DNA of 20,579 nucleotides. It comes from Methanobacteriota archaeon. GTDB taxonomy: Archaea > Thermoplasmatota > Poseidoniia > Poseidoniales > Poseidoniaceae. The stretch is from assembly GCA_011525095.1 (NCBI GenBank), contig WTIV01000131.1, forward strand, positions 1 to 20,579, given 5' to 3'. Shown piece by piece: positions 7,527 through 15,435 of this stretch (positions are counted from its first letter, which is position 1; the number at the start of each line of letters is the position of its first letter). The translations under genes were made by a program, and so were the position numbers. The notes under the pieces were generated by a model. That model did no database searches, was not told the origin of the DNA, and was given only the letters and a program-made list of their open reading frames with translations.

Positions 7527-8425
7527 TCTTCCTCAACTCCTGCTGAGTTTTGTTTAGCATCTGCTTCTCTTTCGGCCTTCTTTGCCCTTGCAATTGATTT
7601 TGATGAAGGGCCTCCCTCTCTCACTCTAACCGAATCGGTCAGTAAGTCGTTGAAGTTATCATCCTCAACTCTATCTTTCCAGAACTGTAAAGCGTCCTGA
7701 CTGGAACTTAGTGCATTTTCAAGTCTCGATGTACGAGACCTTGCTCTAGCCCTAGCATCTTCCCACTTAACGTAAGATTCATGCATTTCCTCATTGGATT
7801 TTACCAATTCAACCATTGCATCGTGTGCTTTCTGAGCAGAGTCCAATAGCTTACGAGCCTTTGACCTAGCATCTTTCATTTCTTTGACAAGGGGTTGTGA
7901 AGATGTTCTTTCCTCTACCCATTCTTCATGTTCTCTAATCAGAGACTTCATTTCATTGATGAATTTCTCTTCCGTCTTGTGAGTGCCAGCACTTGTTTCG
8001 AGTTGATTTTCCAGAGATTGTAACTTTGCTGATAATTTGTCCTTTGCCCATTTTGGGTCTGGATTCTTCAATCCGCCTTCCGCTATGAGTTGTTCCCGAA
8101 TCTCATTAGCCCTTTCGAATAGTTGCCTAGCCTCTTTTTGGGCAGTGTTCCTTTCATTTTTCAGATTGGCTACTTTTGAGTTGATTTTGTCGCGCTCTTC
8201 TCTGGCAGTTTTGGCCATTGGTTCAGCGGTTTGAAGTTCCTCTTTCCGTTCTTCTAAATCGCTTGGAATCATCTCTGCAATCCTCTCTCTACGGTGTAGA
8301 ATTGCTTGAGCAAGAAGTTTAGGTGAAACTGCGAGAAGGTCGTTCGCATCCATTGGAATCACTGCGGCCACCTGCCCTTCTTGAATAAATGCTGCGTCCC
8401 ACCCTAAAGGGTGGGTGAAGGTCAT
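7523..8425 (-). CDS. COG1340-type coiled-coil protein (copy D), first gene of the TUTase operon
   Basis: With the chosen start this gives 300 residues. A short non-coiled N-terminus (about 1-50; THPLGWDAAFIQEGQVAAVI and LLAVSPKLLAQAILHRRE) precedes long charged coiled coils. A central LQSLENQLET, then EEKFINEMKSLI, matches the core of copies A and B. The later AQKAHDAMVELV/NEEMHESYVKWEDA region has the His-containing helices seen in the others. The C-terminal tail is polar and lacks the LSTEEL-type end of copy A. The frame stays open to 8641, but the upstream residues lie antisense to the secreted protein gene. Reasonable starts are ATG 8425 (after a GGGGG-TT stretch) and ATG 8452, which would overlap the divergent start at 8451; 8425 is used here. 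It overlaps the TUTase fusion by 4 nt (ATGA), so the two are translationally coupled and may bind each other through their coiled coils (inference). Confidence 0.8.
   Translation of the reverse strand: MTFTHPLGWDAAFIQEGQVAAVIPMDANDLLAVSPKLLAQAILHRRERIAEMIPSDLEERKEELQTAEPMAKTAREERDKINSKVANLKNERNTAQKEARQLFERANEIREQLIAEGGLKNPDPKWAKDKLSAKLQSLENQLETSAGTHKTEEKFINEMKSLIREHEEWVEERTSSQPLVKEMKDARSKARKLLDSAQKAHDAMVELVKSNEEMHESYVKWEDARARARSRTSRLENALSSSQDALQFWKDRVEDDNFNDLLTDSVRVREGGPSSKSIARAKKAEREADAKQNSAGVEEE
8398..8415. promoter_or_regulatory. 18-bp inverted repeat at a divergent gene junction
   Basis: CCCACCCT-AA-AGGGTGGG is a perfect pair of 8-bp arms around a 2-bp centre. Relative to the surface-protein gene (ATG 8451) it lies 36-53 bp upstream, just ahead of where an archaeal TATA/BRE would sit (a weak TCATAA occurs at about 8422-8427). 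Relative to the minus-strand coiled-coil gene it falls in codons 4-10. It could be an operator or an mRNA hairpin. Because it is inside coding sequence (THPLGW), chance is possible. Confidence 0.4.
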
Positions 8426-8450
8426 AACCCCCGTCCTATGAGCATACACC

Positions 8451-10874
8451 ATGCGACGAGCCATTCTAGTTGCATTCCTCTTAGCAATGGCTCTCGTTCC
8501 ACAAGTGAATGCCTCTGGCGGTGTTATTGAGACAATATCAATTTCAGGGGATGGAGAGATTGGAGAAGGTCCAATATCGCTTAATATTACGATGACAGGA
8601 GTAGGCGGCGCGAGTTCAGCATCTGTAAATTGGAATGTCACTCTTACCGATGAAAATGGGTCGATTATCGATTATGACAATGGTAATGTTTTGGTCAATG
8701 ATGGTTCATATTCATATGTCGAAACAACCGTTGGAAATGCTCCACTAGGATATTCTAACCTATCAATAGTCATAACTGGCGATGTTGGTACACCAGGTCA
8801 AGGCCAGTATACAAACTACAGCACAATAATCCAACGGTTGAGGCCGTTGGAAATTTCCGTAGCGGAACCAACGATTAATCCGGTAGATGAAAACGGTAAT
8901 CCAACTGGTAATTTCACTGTTAATGATGGTGATTATGCCAAGATAGAGGTTCCAATAATCAACTCAGGCGATGTGCCCTGGAATGGTTCACTTAATCTGA
9001 GTCTTGATTCAATTGAACTTGGGGAGCAATCAGTAAATATCTCCGGAGATTCAACTGAAATAGTTAGTTTTACTACTCAACAACTCACTGAAGGGATTCA
9101 TTTTGTTAACGTTTCACTAAATGGTACGCAGGATTCAGACTCTTCGGACGACACATTTCAATCAACCTTCTTAGTTGGGCCACCGCCTCTACCGGAGATT
9201 CAGTTGAATTTGGAAAGAATTACTCAGCCAGCGCCTGGGAATGCAATGGAATGGGTATTACATGCAAATAACACTGGAGAGTCAGATTTCTCAGGGGTTT
9301 TACTTTGCAGTATAGATGGAGTAGAGTTCTTCTCCAATCAAGTCAATATATCTACAGGTGGGTATTCAAATTACACGGTTTCGACCAATTCCAAACCTGG
9401 GCAAGTTGTCTGTACGACATCGGGAGCGAGGACTTCCTCAACCACCAACGCGACTGACTCGGTACAAATGATCTCGGCAATATTCGTTGGAGCAGGCCAT
9501 TCTACTCCTTCTATCTTGGGTGGGCCATGGCATGCTGGTGATGATATCACATTGTCGCTGCTATTGCGAAACGAAGGTGATGCAATTGGAATTGCGCATC
9601 TTGAAATCGAGATAGCTGGTGTTACACAAGACGGTCCAATAATTTCGCTTGATAGCGGTAAAGCAGGAGAGGTTAGTCACTCCTTCTCTGTTGCTTCTTC
9701 CGGAGATAAACTGGTGAACTGGTCCATTGTAAGTGAGGATGGAGTTGTCGATTCTAATTTATCAGGCTCAATTTCAATACCAGTTTTAGATTCCCAAGTG
9801 ATTGTATTTGAGATAGAAAGCGTTGATGTTGAAGACGAGGGAGTTTTAATCTCATGGTCTGCAGAACTTTCTGAGGGCAAAGACAGGCTAGTGTATCTGA
9901 AATTTGGGGCGATACAAGACGGTTTGAAGAGTGATGCAATTGTTGAAGAACGCCTACTTCTGCCCGGAATTACATATGGTGATGTCAACATTGGATTCCA
10001 AGATGGGCAAGAAGTCTACATCGACTTAGCAGAGATTGAATGGACAATCGGTTTCTCATCTTTCACTGATGATGAAGCCCAAATGCCAAGTTTCGAAATT
10101 AATCCTCAAATTACAGTCAATCCTAACACACAGCCTAGAGTTCCTTCCGCTGGGTCAAAGGTGACTGTTTACTACACCTTGACTAACATCGCAACGGGTT
10201 CAGTCCCGCAAGGACAGATAGTTGTCACTGATGCCTCAGGTGAAATATTAGGGAGTGATACTAGTCCAGAGGTAATCTCGGGAAGCATAGATCATAGCAC
10301 TGTTGTAAATTGGCCTGATGGAGAGAATGTCAAAATATCAGTAACGTGGTACGTGGGTGGAAAATCGGTTAGTGATGATGTATTGGTAAACTCCGAAAAG
10401 GTAGAGTCCGAGGATGAGGGTTTTGAGATTCCTTGGGGAGGGATCTTGGGAGGATTAGCCTTAGGGATGGTAGTTATTTTCGCAGTTCGAATCAAGAATT
10501 CTCCTGCAAGAGAAAAGAAAGAAAAAACTTCCAAATCTACCAAAGCATCCACTTCTAAAGAGGAAAAAATCGAGGTGGCATGTCCAACCTGTGACCGTAG
10601 ATTACGTGTTCCAAATACATACACTGGTGCGGTAAGGTGTCCGGAATGTGAAACCAAATTTGATGTCGAAGCCAAGGTCGAGACTCCAGCTCCAGAGGAA
10701 AAGCAACAACAGGAAGAAAAACCAAAACCTTCACAAGATTTGTTTTCCTCCTCGGATAACGATATTCTCGGTTGTCCAAAGTGCACGAGGAAACTAAAGG
10801 TTCCATATGATAAGCGGCCTGCGAAGGCTAGGTGCCCGGCGTGCAGCACAATATTCGAAGCCAGGAAAGGATGA
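8451..10874 (+). CDS. Secreted/surface protein with Ig/CARDB-like repeats, membrane anchor and two cytoplasmic zinc ribbons
   Basis: This is an 807-residue type I membrane protein. A classical signal peptide (residues 1-22, RR then a hydrophobic core, VNA-S cleavage-like) supports the ATG at 8451. The outside part (about 23-655) is beta-rich, acidic and full of N-x-S/T sequons. It contains CARDB-like units, for example about 135-240 and 245-345, with phrases such as IINSGDVPWNGSL and LHANNTGESDFSG. One transmembrane helix (about 661-682) is followed by a basic Lys/Ser linker. Then come two small zinc ribbons of the MJ0042 type: C711/C714/C730/C733 and C775/C778/C795/C798, each CPxC-x15/16-CPxC. 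The combination suggests surface adhesion or envelope organisation coupled to an inside metal-binding or protein-binding module (inference). It is followed after 9 nt by a DtxR-type regulator. The function is not known. Confidence 0.85.
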   Translation: MRRAILVAFLLAMALVPQVNASGGVIETISISGDGEIGEGPISLNITMTGVGGASSASVNWNVTLTDENGSIIDYDNGNVLVNDGSYSYVETTVGNAPLGYSNLSIVITGDVGTPGQGQYTNYSTIIQRLRPLEISVAEPTINPVDENGNPTGNFTVNDGDYAKIEVPIINSGDVPWNGSLNLSLDSIELGEQSVNISGDSTEIVSFTTQQLTEGIHFVNVSLNGTQDSDSSDDTFQSTFLVGPPPLPEIQLNLERITQPAPGNAMEWVLHANNTGESDFSGVLLCSIDGVEFFSNQVNISTGGYSNYTVSTNSKPGQVVCTTSGARTSSTTNATDSVQMISAIFVGAGHSTPSILGGPWHAGDDITLSLLLRNEGDAIGIAHLEIEIAGVTQDGPIISLDSGKAGEVSHSFSVASSGDKLVNWSIVSEDGVVDSNLSGSISIPVLDSQVIVFEIESVDVEDEGVLISWSAELSEGKDRLVYLKFGAIQDGLKSDAIVEERLLLPGITYGDVNIGFQDGQEVYIDLAEIEWTIGFSSFTDDEAQMPSFEINPQITVNPNTQPRVPSAGSKVTVYYTLTNIATGSVPQGQIVVTDASGEILGSDTSPEVISGSIDHSTVVNWPDGENVKISVTWYVGGKSVSDDVLVNSEKVESEDEGFEIPWGGILGGLALGMVVIFAVRIKNSPAREKKEKTSKSTKASTSKEEKIEVACPTCDRRLRVPNTYTGAVRCPECETKFDVEAKVETPAPEEKQQQEEKPKPSQDLFSSSDNDILGCPKCTRKLKVPYDKRPAKARCPACSTIFEARKG

Positions 10875-10883
10875 GGGGATAGA

Positions 10884-11543
10884 ATGGTTACAGGACATTT
10901 CCAAGAGTTTGAAGACGAGTACCTTGAGACACTATATGAGTTCAATGAAAGAATCCCAGGCGAGAGAGTAAGAAATGGTGAACTTGCAAAGTACCTTGGT
11001 GTTTCACCAGCATCCGCCACAGAGATGATTCAACGGTTAGCAAAAAACGGATTTGTTGACTATGTTCCCTACAAAGGTGCAATGTTGACTGAAAAGGGAC
11101 TAGAACACGGAATGATGATGAAAAGAAGGCATAGGTTGGCTGAAGTCTTGCTCACTCAATTGCCGTTTGAAGGGGATGTCCACGAAACAGCTTGTCGGCT
11201 AGAACATGCATTCAACGATGACCTAGAAGTTTGTATTTCGCTCCTTCTTGGTAACCCGGAAACAGATCCATCAGGGAAAACAATCCCGCCCGCTAATTCA
11301 AGGATTGCACATAGGCTTGAACCGAATCCATCTGTATCAACTCTTTCAGGTCTTCCCATTTCACAGAAAGCAGAAGTTGCATTGATTATGACTACATCCG
11401 CAACAAGAGAAGTCTTGAATTCGGTAGGAATCAATATTGGAGACGTGGTCGAAAAAACCGTCTCAGGAATTTTTCTGAATGGAGAGGAATTCTCAATCTC
11501 AGAGGAACTTGGTAACAGAATTTTGTTGAGGTTATTGGAATGA
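10884..11543 (+). CDS. DtxR/MntR-family metal-dependent transcriptional regulator
   Basis: This 219-residue repressor-type protein shows an N-terminal winged helix-turn-helix (about 8-72; RVRNGELAKYLGVSPASATEMIQRLAKNGFV). A dimerisation/metal domain follows, in which the family ligands are visible: H83 and E87 in RRHRLAEVLL, then H100, C104, E107 and H108 in VHETACRLEH. A C-terminal FeoA/SH3-like stretch (about 153-219) completes the long form of the family. DtxR-type proteins sense Fe(II) or Mn(II) and repress uptake genes when metal is plentiful (family knowledge). The gene starts 9 nt after the zinc-ribbon surface protein with a GAGGGGAT ribosome site, and its stop overlaps the next gene by 4 nt. 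The three are therefore probably one operon, and the surface and membrane proteins may be part of a metal response (inference). No typical metal transporter gene is seen. Confidence 0.88.
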   Translation: MVTGHFQEFEDEYLETLYEFNERIPGERVRNGELAKYLGVSPASATEMIQRLAKNGFVDYVPYKGAMLTEKGLEHGMMMKRRHRLAEVLLTQLPFEGDVHETACRLEHAFNDDLEVCISLLLGNPETDPSGKTIPPANSRIAHRLEPNPSVSTLSGLPISQKAEVALIMTTSATREVLNSVGINIGDVVEKTVSGIFLNGEEFSISEELGNRILLRLLE

Positions 11544-13021
11544 ATGAAAATCTACAACAACTCCGCTCGAATGAAGAAAAATTTCACGGCATTGATAGCC
11601 AATTTTTAACAGAGGGGCTGCGTTTAGTTTTACTATTACCTACATTTTCTCTCCTCTCTTTCTTTGGTGCTTGGGCTTACAAAGGTGAGAGTCCATCTTG
11701 GTGGCTTGATAACATCGAACCTGCAGTAGGTTTTGACCTATCAACAGCATTTACACTGATTTCAACCACAATTCTGTTTGGATTCTGTGTTGGGTTATAC
11801 CTTCATAGATACAGGGTTAAACTCACAAGGCAGGTATTCAGATGGGAGGTTGAAGAGGCGGCGAATTCTCATCGGCCAGTTACAAGCATGCATGGTTTTT
11901 CATCGGTTGATGGTTTGATTTCAAGGACAATGGCTAGCCACAATACTGCATTGTGGATGAGTGTAACTGCAACCATTATTTCATTGATCGTCGCATATCT
12001 TGATTCCGATTCCAAGCTAGGAGGTCGTGGTTTGTTAGCTAGCGCTTCCTTGGTAACTATTGCAATAGGACAGCATCTCTCTACAAGAAATCGAAAATTC
12101 AACATGGTTACCGATGATGGTTTACTTGCCGCTTACACCCCGCCTATTCACCCATCGACCCTTAACATGGCATACACCGACATGATGAGAAATCTGATGG
12201 ACCCACTGCTCAGAAGTAAGTTTGATGATTTTTTGAATGAATTTGAATCCAACACAAAGAAAGGAGTACACAAGGAATTTGGCTGGGAGAAGTTCCTCAT
12301 GCTGATGCATCGGCGGTTCAAAGGTGGTATTGATAGAAGCACCACCAGTATTGAGTTGGCTGAAATTCTGACTAGCAAAGGAGTAAAACTCATTTTGGAA
12401 CATGAGGTCTTCAAAGAAGAGCTATGGGATTCTTTGTTTGCTAGTTCAAACCGTAGCAACCCTGCTTTCTATAGATTAATTGAAAGGTTAGAACAGGACC
12501 TTGCAATCGGTAAAAAAGCGGATTTAGATGGCTTGTTGTTTGACGTCGATTTGGAAAACGTAGTTACAGAAAAAGCGAATTTATTTTGTTACATTCACAA
12601 TCTTTCAGGTGATGAGAGGCAAGTAGTCCTGAGGGTTAATTCACCTGATTTCCGTCCAAATGATCTGGCACTTAGGTATAATCTAGAGCCAGGAGAAAAA
12701 TCATGGTGGGCCGACGAAGCAGTTCCATTATCTAGCGAAGGCGATGATGATGTAATAGGAAGAATGTCTGGCCTATTGAGAGATGGTACAATAACATGGC
12801 AAACACTACTCCCGGAAAGAACCGGAGAGGCTTCGGTTTCTGTGAGGCTAGAAAATATAAACGGAGACTTACTTGTAGGGCGCCAGATAAATGTTAGAGT
12901 ACAGCCCGAGTTCGTAACTTGGCTCAGGAATACCAGTTCTATCACTTCATACCTGCTTGGTGGTATTGGTTTGTTTGGGGCGATAATCTTCCAATTAATG
13001 GCACTCTTGGCTTCTGCTTGA
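11540..13021 (+). CDS. Unrecognised multi-pass membrane protein with large cytoplasmic-type middle region
   Basis: I do not recognise this 493-residue protein. It has hydrophobic helices at about 27-47, 68-88, 137-154 and 163-180. A soluble region of about 280 residues follows, with a helical first half and a beta-rich second half (about 345-455) reminiscent of an Ig-like fold: LFCYIHNLSGDERQVVLRV and SVSVRLENINGDLLVGRQI. One last transmembrane helix (about 468-490) ends at the C terminus. No catalytic motif is evident. The beta-rich part, next to the final helix, may face outside like the repeats of the upstream surface protein. The ATG overlaps the DtxR-type stop (ATGA) and has a GAGGT ribosome site 8 nt ahead, so it is translationally coupled to the regulator. 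A role in the same envelope or metal-linked operon is inferred from position only. Confidence 0.75.
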   Translation: MNENLQQLRSNEEKFHGIDSQFLTEGLRLVLLLPTFSLLSFFGAWAYKGESPSWWLDNIEPAVGFDLSTAFTLISTTILFGFCVGLYLHRYRVKLTRQVFRWEVEEAANSHRPVTSMHGFSSVDGLISRTMASHNTALWMSVTATIISLIVAYLDSDSKLGGRGLLASASLVTIAIGQHLSTRNRKFNMVTDDGLLAAYTPPIHPSTLNMAYTDMMRNLMDPLLRSKFDDFLNEFESNTKKGVHKEFGWEKFLMLMHRRFKGGIDRSTTSIELAEILTSKGVKLILEHEVFKEELWDSLFASSNRSNPAFYRLIERLEQDLAIGKKADLDGLLFDVDLENVVTEKANLFCYIHNLSGDERQVVLRVNSPDFRPNDLALRYNLEPGEKSWWADEAVPLSSEGDDDVIGRMSGLLRDGTITWQTLLPERTGEASVSVRLENINGDLLVGRQINVRVQPEFVTWLRNTSSITSYLLGGIGLFGAIIFQLMALLASA

Positions 13022-13071
13022 ACCATATTTTCAATCGTAGCATTGAAAGGAATGAAGCCGTCGCAGATGCC

Positions 13072-14082
13072 ATGACCGAGGCTCAAGATGAGAACACTCG
13101 TCCGGATGCTGATTTGCGAGACCACCTCCATCAAATGGAAGCAAAGGTTCGAAAATTACGTGATGCAAGGAATAATCACAACGACCAAGCAAAGCGTTTT
13201 GCAGAGCAACGCAATGCAATACAAGCTCAATACAAGGAGCACCGTGAAAAGTTAGACATGTCGGTTGCAGAGGTAAAGGCAATCCGTGCAGAACAGAATT
13301 TACACAAGACTCGAAGAGATGCGATACAAGCCCAAATAAGAGACCTAATCGGGCAAGCAAAGGCCCAGCGCGGCGATAAAAATGACAAGAAATCCGCGTC
13401 TTTTGAGTTCAACAAACTGTCAAGTGAAGTAGACAACATGGAAAGGACCTACGAAACTCGAGGTGGTATGTCTTCTAAGAAGGAAAAGGAAACCATGGAG
13501 AAGATCAAGAATATGCGTCGCCGCATGAAAGAACTTGAACCAGAGGTCGAGAAATTACAATTAATCAAAGTCGATTTATCGAACAGGGACGAAGCAATCG
13601 CTCAACTCAAAGCAGAAGCAGATGCTGCACACAAGGATTTCGTAGAATGTCTTGAGAGAGCGAAGGGAATGAGCAAGGAATTAGACGAACTATTTGCTCA
13701 CAGAGATTTCCTAAAGGGAGAAGGCGACAGATTCCACAAAGAATTCCTGGCTTGCAGAGAAAAAGCCGACGAGGTCCACTCAAAGATATCTGAGATGATG
13801 AAGGAAGTCAATGAAGCAAGGGACAAACTGAAAATCGCAAGAGAGGAGAGAGAATCTTGGATTACTGACCATAACGCCGCAGTTTCTAACGAGATGAAAA
13901 CTGGTGCCGAGGATGCAAAGGTTGCGGATTCTATGGTAGAACATCTCCTAAGTGCAGGCTCGCTATCATTTGGTGGTACAATGTCTGGAGACAGGGCCGG
14001 CGTTGGCACCAAAAAGGGCCGTTCCAGCAAGAAGAAAAAAATGCGAAGCATAGACATGACCGCTTCCCGTGGCAGGAAGTGA
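13072..14082 (+). CDS. COG1340-type coiled-coil protein (copy B)
   Basis: From the ATG at 13072 the product is 336 residues, highly charged and almost wholly coiled coil. It resembles the COG1340 family most clearly of the four local copies. There is an N-terminal heptad block from HQMEAKVRKLRDARNN, a central FNKLSSEVDNMERTYET segment, then KEKETMEKIKNMRRRMKEL. Helices bearing AHKDFVECLERA, FHKEFLACREKADEVH and EARDKL follow, then a VEHLLSAGSLSFGG end and a basic tail (TKKGRSSKKKK, SRGRK). The frame is open back to an ATG at 12919, but that would overlap the membrane protein gene by 103 bp with an unlikely Trp-rich start, so 13072 is chosen. A CATATTTTC stretch at about 13024-13032 may be a TATA element. 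The gene overlaps the following nucleotidyltransferase by 14 bp. The basic tail resembles that of the TUTase fusion, which hints at nucleic acid contact (inference). Confidence 0.82.
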   Translation: MTEAQDENTRPDADLRDHLHQMEAKVRKLRDARNNHNDQAKRFAEQRNAIQAQYKEHREKLDMSVAEVKAIRAEQNLHKTRRDAIQAQIRDLIGQAKAQRGDKNDKKSASFEFNKLSSEVDNMERTYETRGGMSSKKEKETMEKIKNMRRRMKELEPEVEKLQLIKVDLSNRDEAIAQLKAEADAAHKDFVECLERAKGMSKELDELFAHRDFLKGEGDRFHKEFLACREKADEVHSKISEMMKEVNEARDKLKIAREERESWITDHNAAVSNEMKTGAEDAKVADSMVEHLLSAGSLSFGGTMSGDRAGVGTKKGRSSKKKKMRSIDMTASRGRK

Positions 14083-15100
14083 GCATCTGCTTGGAATTAT
14101 CATGGCGGGAGGCCGTGGTACCCGTTTGATGCCCTTAACTAAAAATCGCCCAAAACCTATGGTGCCTGTATTGGGCAGACCTGTGATTGATTATGTAAAG
14201 GACGCAATGGTTGCTGCAGGTTTGTCAGAGATTATTGTTACAACCGGCTATCAAGGGGAGCAACTTGTATCCCATGTGGATACGTGGAATACCAAGAGTA
14301 GAGTCAATCAAGAAGATACACCGATGGGAACAGCAGGTAGTGTGAAATTACTATCGGAAGAATTGACTGAAACCTTTGTGGTAGGTTCGGGAGATTCAGT
14401 AGCTTCCTTCGATATTGAAGATTTACTATCTTCTCATCGAAAATCAGGAGCTAAGGTTACAATGGCCCTATGGAAGGTAGATGATCCAACTGAATTTGGT
14501 ATAGTTGGTCTTTCAACTAAACACGAGGGCGATGTTGACTCCTCTTTAGATGAAGGTTACATTTCAAAATTTAAAGAAAAACCAACTCAGGAAGAAGCCT
14601 TCTCAAATCTGATAAATGCGGGATTATACATAATTGAACCAGAGGTAATGGAATTAGTACCACAGGGAGAAAAATACGACTTCTCCAAACAATTATTCCC
14701 CGATGTTTTAGCAAGAGGCTGGCCAATGTACGCAAAAACAGTCAACGGGATTTGGTTCGATGTTGGACATCCCTTTGAACTTCACAAAGCTCAAATGACA
14801 TTGATTGAAAGGCGTAATGAGTTACCATTCCCAATGCCTGATGGTGAAGTATTGCCAGATGGCTCTTTCATCAGTGATTCAGCCTCTGTAAGTGGACATA
14901 TCTCTAGATCAGTTATTCTCGCAGGTTCATCGGTAAATGGTGCTGCGGTAAACTCTGTTGTTATGGCAAACTCTAGAATAAACGGAGTTTCAGAATCATC
15001 GATAGTTGGTGAAAATTCAATCATAGACTCAAGAATACACAATTGCGTGATTGGTGACAAATCCCATATCGTTATCGACCTTGAAAATGAAAAAAGGTAA
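14069..15100 (+). CDS. Sugar-phosphate nucleotidyltransferase (NDP-sugar pyrophosphorylase)
   Basis: This enzyme of the GlmU/RmlA/mannose-1-phosphate guanylyltransferase class activates a sugar phosphate with an NTP to give an NDP-sugar and pyrophosphate, feeding glycan or glycoprotein synthesis. The 343-residue protein shows the signature loop IMAGGRGTRLMPLTKNRPKPMVPV (11-34), with G14-G15, R19 and K29. It also has TPMGTAG (84-90), GSGDS (106-110, metal Asp D109), NAGLYIIEPEV (183-193) and WFDVGHP (229-235). The C-terminal part (about 262-335) has short hexapeptide-like repeats of a left-handed beta helix. The nucleotide and sugar cannot be told from sequence. The start is GTG at 14069, overlapping coiled-coil copy B by 14 bp. 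The ATG at 14102 would remove the first beta strand of the Rossmann-like fold and is rejected. The N-glycosylation sequons of the surface protein nearby are a plausible but unproved link. Confidence 0.86.
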   Translation: MAGSEHLLGIIMAGGRGTRLMPLTKNRPKPMVPVLGRPVIDYVKDAMVAAGLSEIIVTTGYQGEQLVSHVDTWNTKSRVNQEDTPMGTAGSVKLLSEELTETFVVGSGDSVASFDIEDLLSSHRKSGAKVTMALWKVDDPTEFGIVGLSTKHEGDVDSSLDEGYISKFKEKPTQEEAFSNLINAGLYIIEPEVMELVPQGEKYDFSKQLFPDVLARGWPMYAKTVNGIWFDVGHPFELHKAQMTLIERRNELPFPMPDGEVLPDGSFISDSASVSGHISRSVILAGSSVNGAAVNSVVMANSRINGVSESSIVGENSIIDSRIHNCVIGDKSHIVIDLENEKR

Positions 15101-15123
15101 TTTACGGAGCGTGTTGGTGTACC

Positions 15124-15133
15124 TTTCTTATAG
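15124..15133 (+). promoter_or_regulatory. TATA-like box for the small charged protein gene
   Basis: TTTCTTATAG is centred 26 bp before the ATG at 15156, the spacing expected for an archaeal TATA box driving a leaderless transcript. No ribosome-binding site precedes that ATG, which fits leaderless translation. Confidence 0.5.
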
Positions 15134-15155
15134 GGAATGTATACGCAGTGGTGCG

Positions 15156-15401
15156 ATGAGTACTGAGGATGGTAGAGAGCCTGTTCGAAGTTACGACCGC
15201 TCTTGGAGTGAGATTGAAGAAATGCTTGAGAAGGCTATCGCTCGCAGGGACCAGTGGAAGAAATGGTTTGACCAATGCAGCAAAGACGGAGATAGAGATG
15301 GCATGAAAGAAGCTGCTAGGAATCACAAAGCATTGGATGGGGTCATCAAAACTCTACGATGGACTCTTGGTGAAGAGGGTGTTGACCACCCGCTTGATTG
15401 A
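15156..15401 (+). CDS. Small charged helical protein, unknown function
   Basis: This 81-residue soluble protein is not one I recognise. It is rich in Asp, Glu, Arg and Lys and predicted helical. A WSEIEEMLEKAIARRDQWKKWFDQ helix lies at about 17-40, and a second helix (about 46-70) carries a Trp near its end. There is no membrane segment or Cys pair. The frame is open further upstream to 15051 but would overlap the nucleotidyltransferase, and the extra residues look non-coding. The ATG at 15156 is supported by the TATA-like box 26 bp upstream. It is followed by the COG1325-like gene, whose likely start is 34 nt past this stop. The two-helix, tryptophan-containing build would fit a small binding or adaptor protein, but no function can be assigned. 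Confidence 0.6.
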   Translation: MSTEDGREPVRSYDRSWSEIEEMLEKAIARRDQWKKWFDQCSKDGDRDGMKEAARNHKALDGVIKTLRWTLGEEGVDHPLD

Positions 15402-15435
15402 AAATAATCATCACCTTTGTACAGTTGGGACATGC

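Noticed and set aside
8426..8641. N-terminal extension of coiled-coil copy D to 8641
   Set aside because: Lies antisense to the signal peptide and first residues of the surface protein, and is Pro/Ile/Thr-rich, unlike the rest of the protein.
10292..11020. Minus-strand open frame of 242 codons across the surface protein and DtxR genes
   Set aside because: Spans two well-supported genes on the other strand and shows no motif.
12919..13071. Upstream extension of coiled-coil copy B to an ATG at 12919
   Set aside because: Overlaps the membrane protein by 103 bp with Trp/Tyr-rich residues unlike the charged coiled coil; ATG 13072 fits better.
12595..13134. Minus-strand open frame of 179 codons
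   Set aside because: Antisense to the membrane protein and coiled-coil copy B; no recognisable domain or ribosome site.
15051..15155. Upstream extension of the small charged protein
   Set aside because: Overlaps the sugar nucleotidyltransferase end; the TATA-like box inside it argues for a start at 15156.
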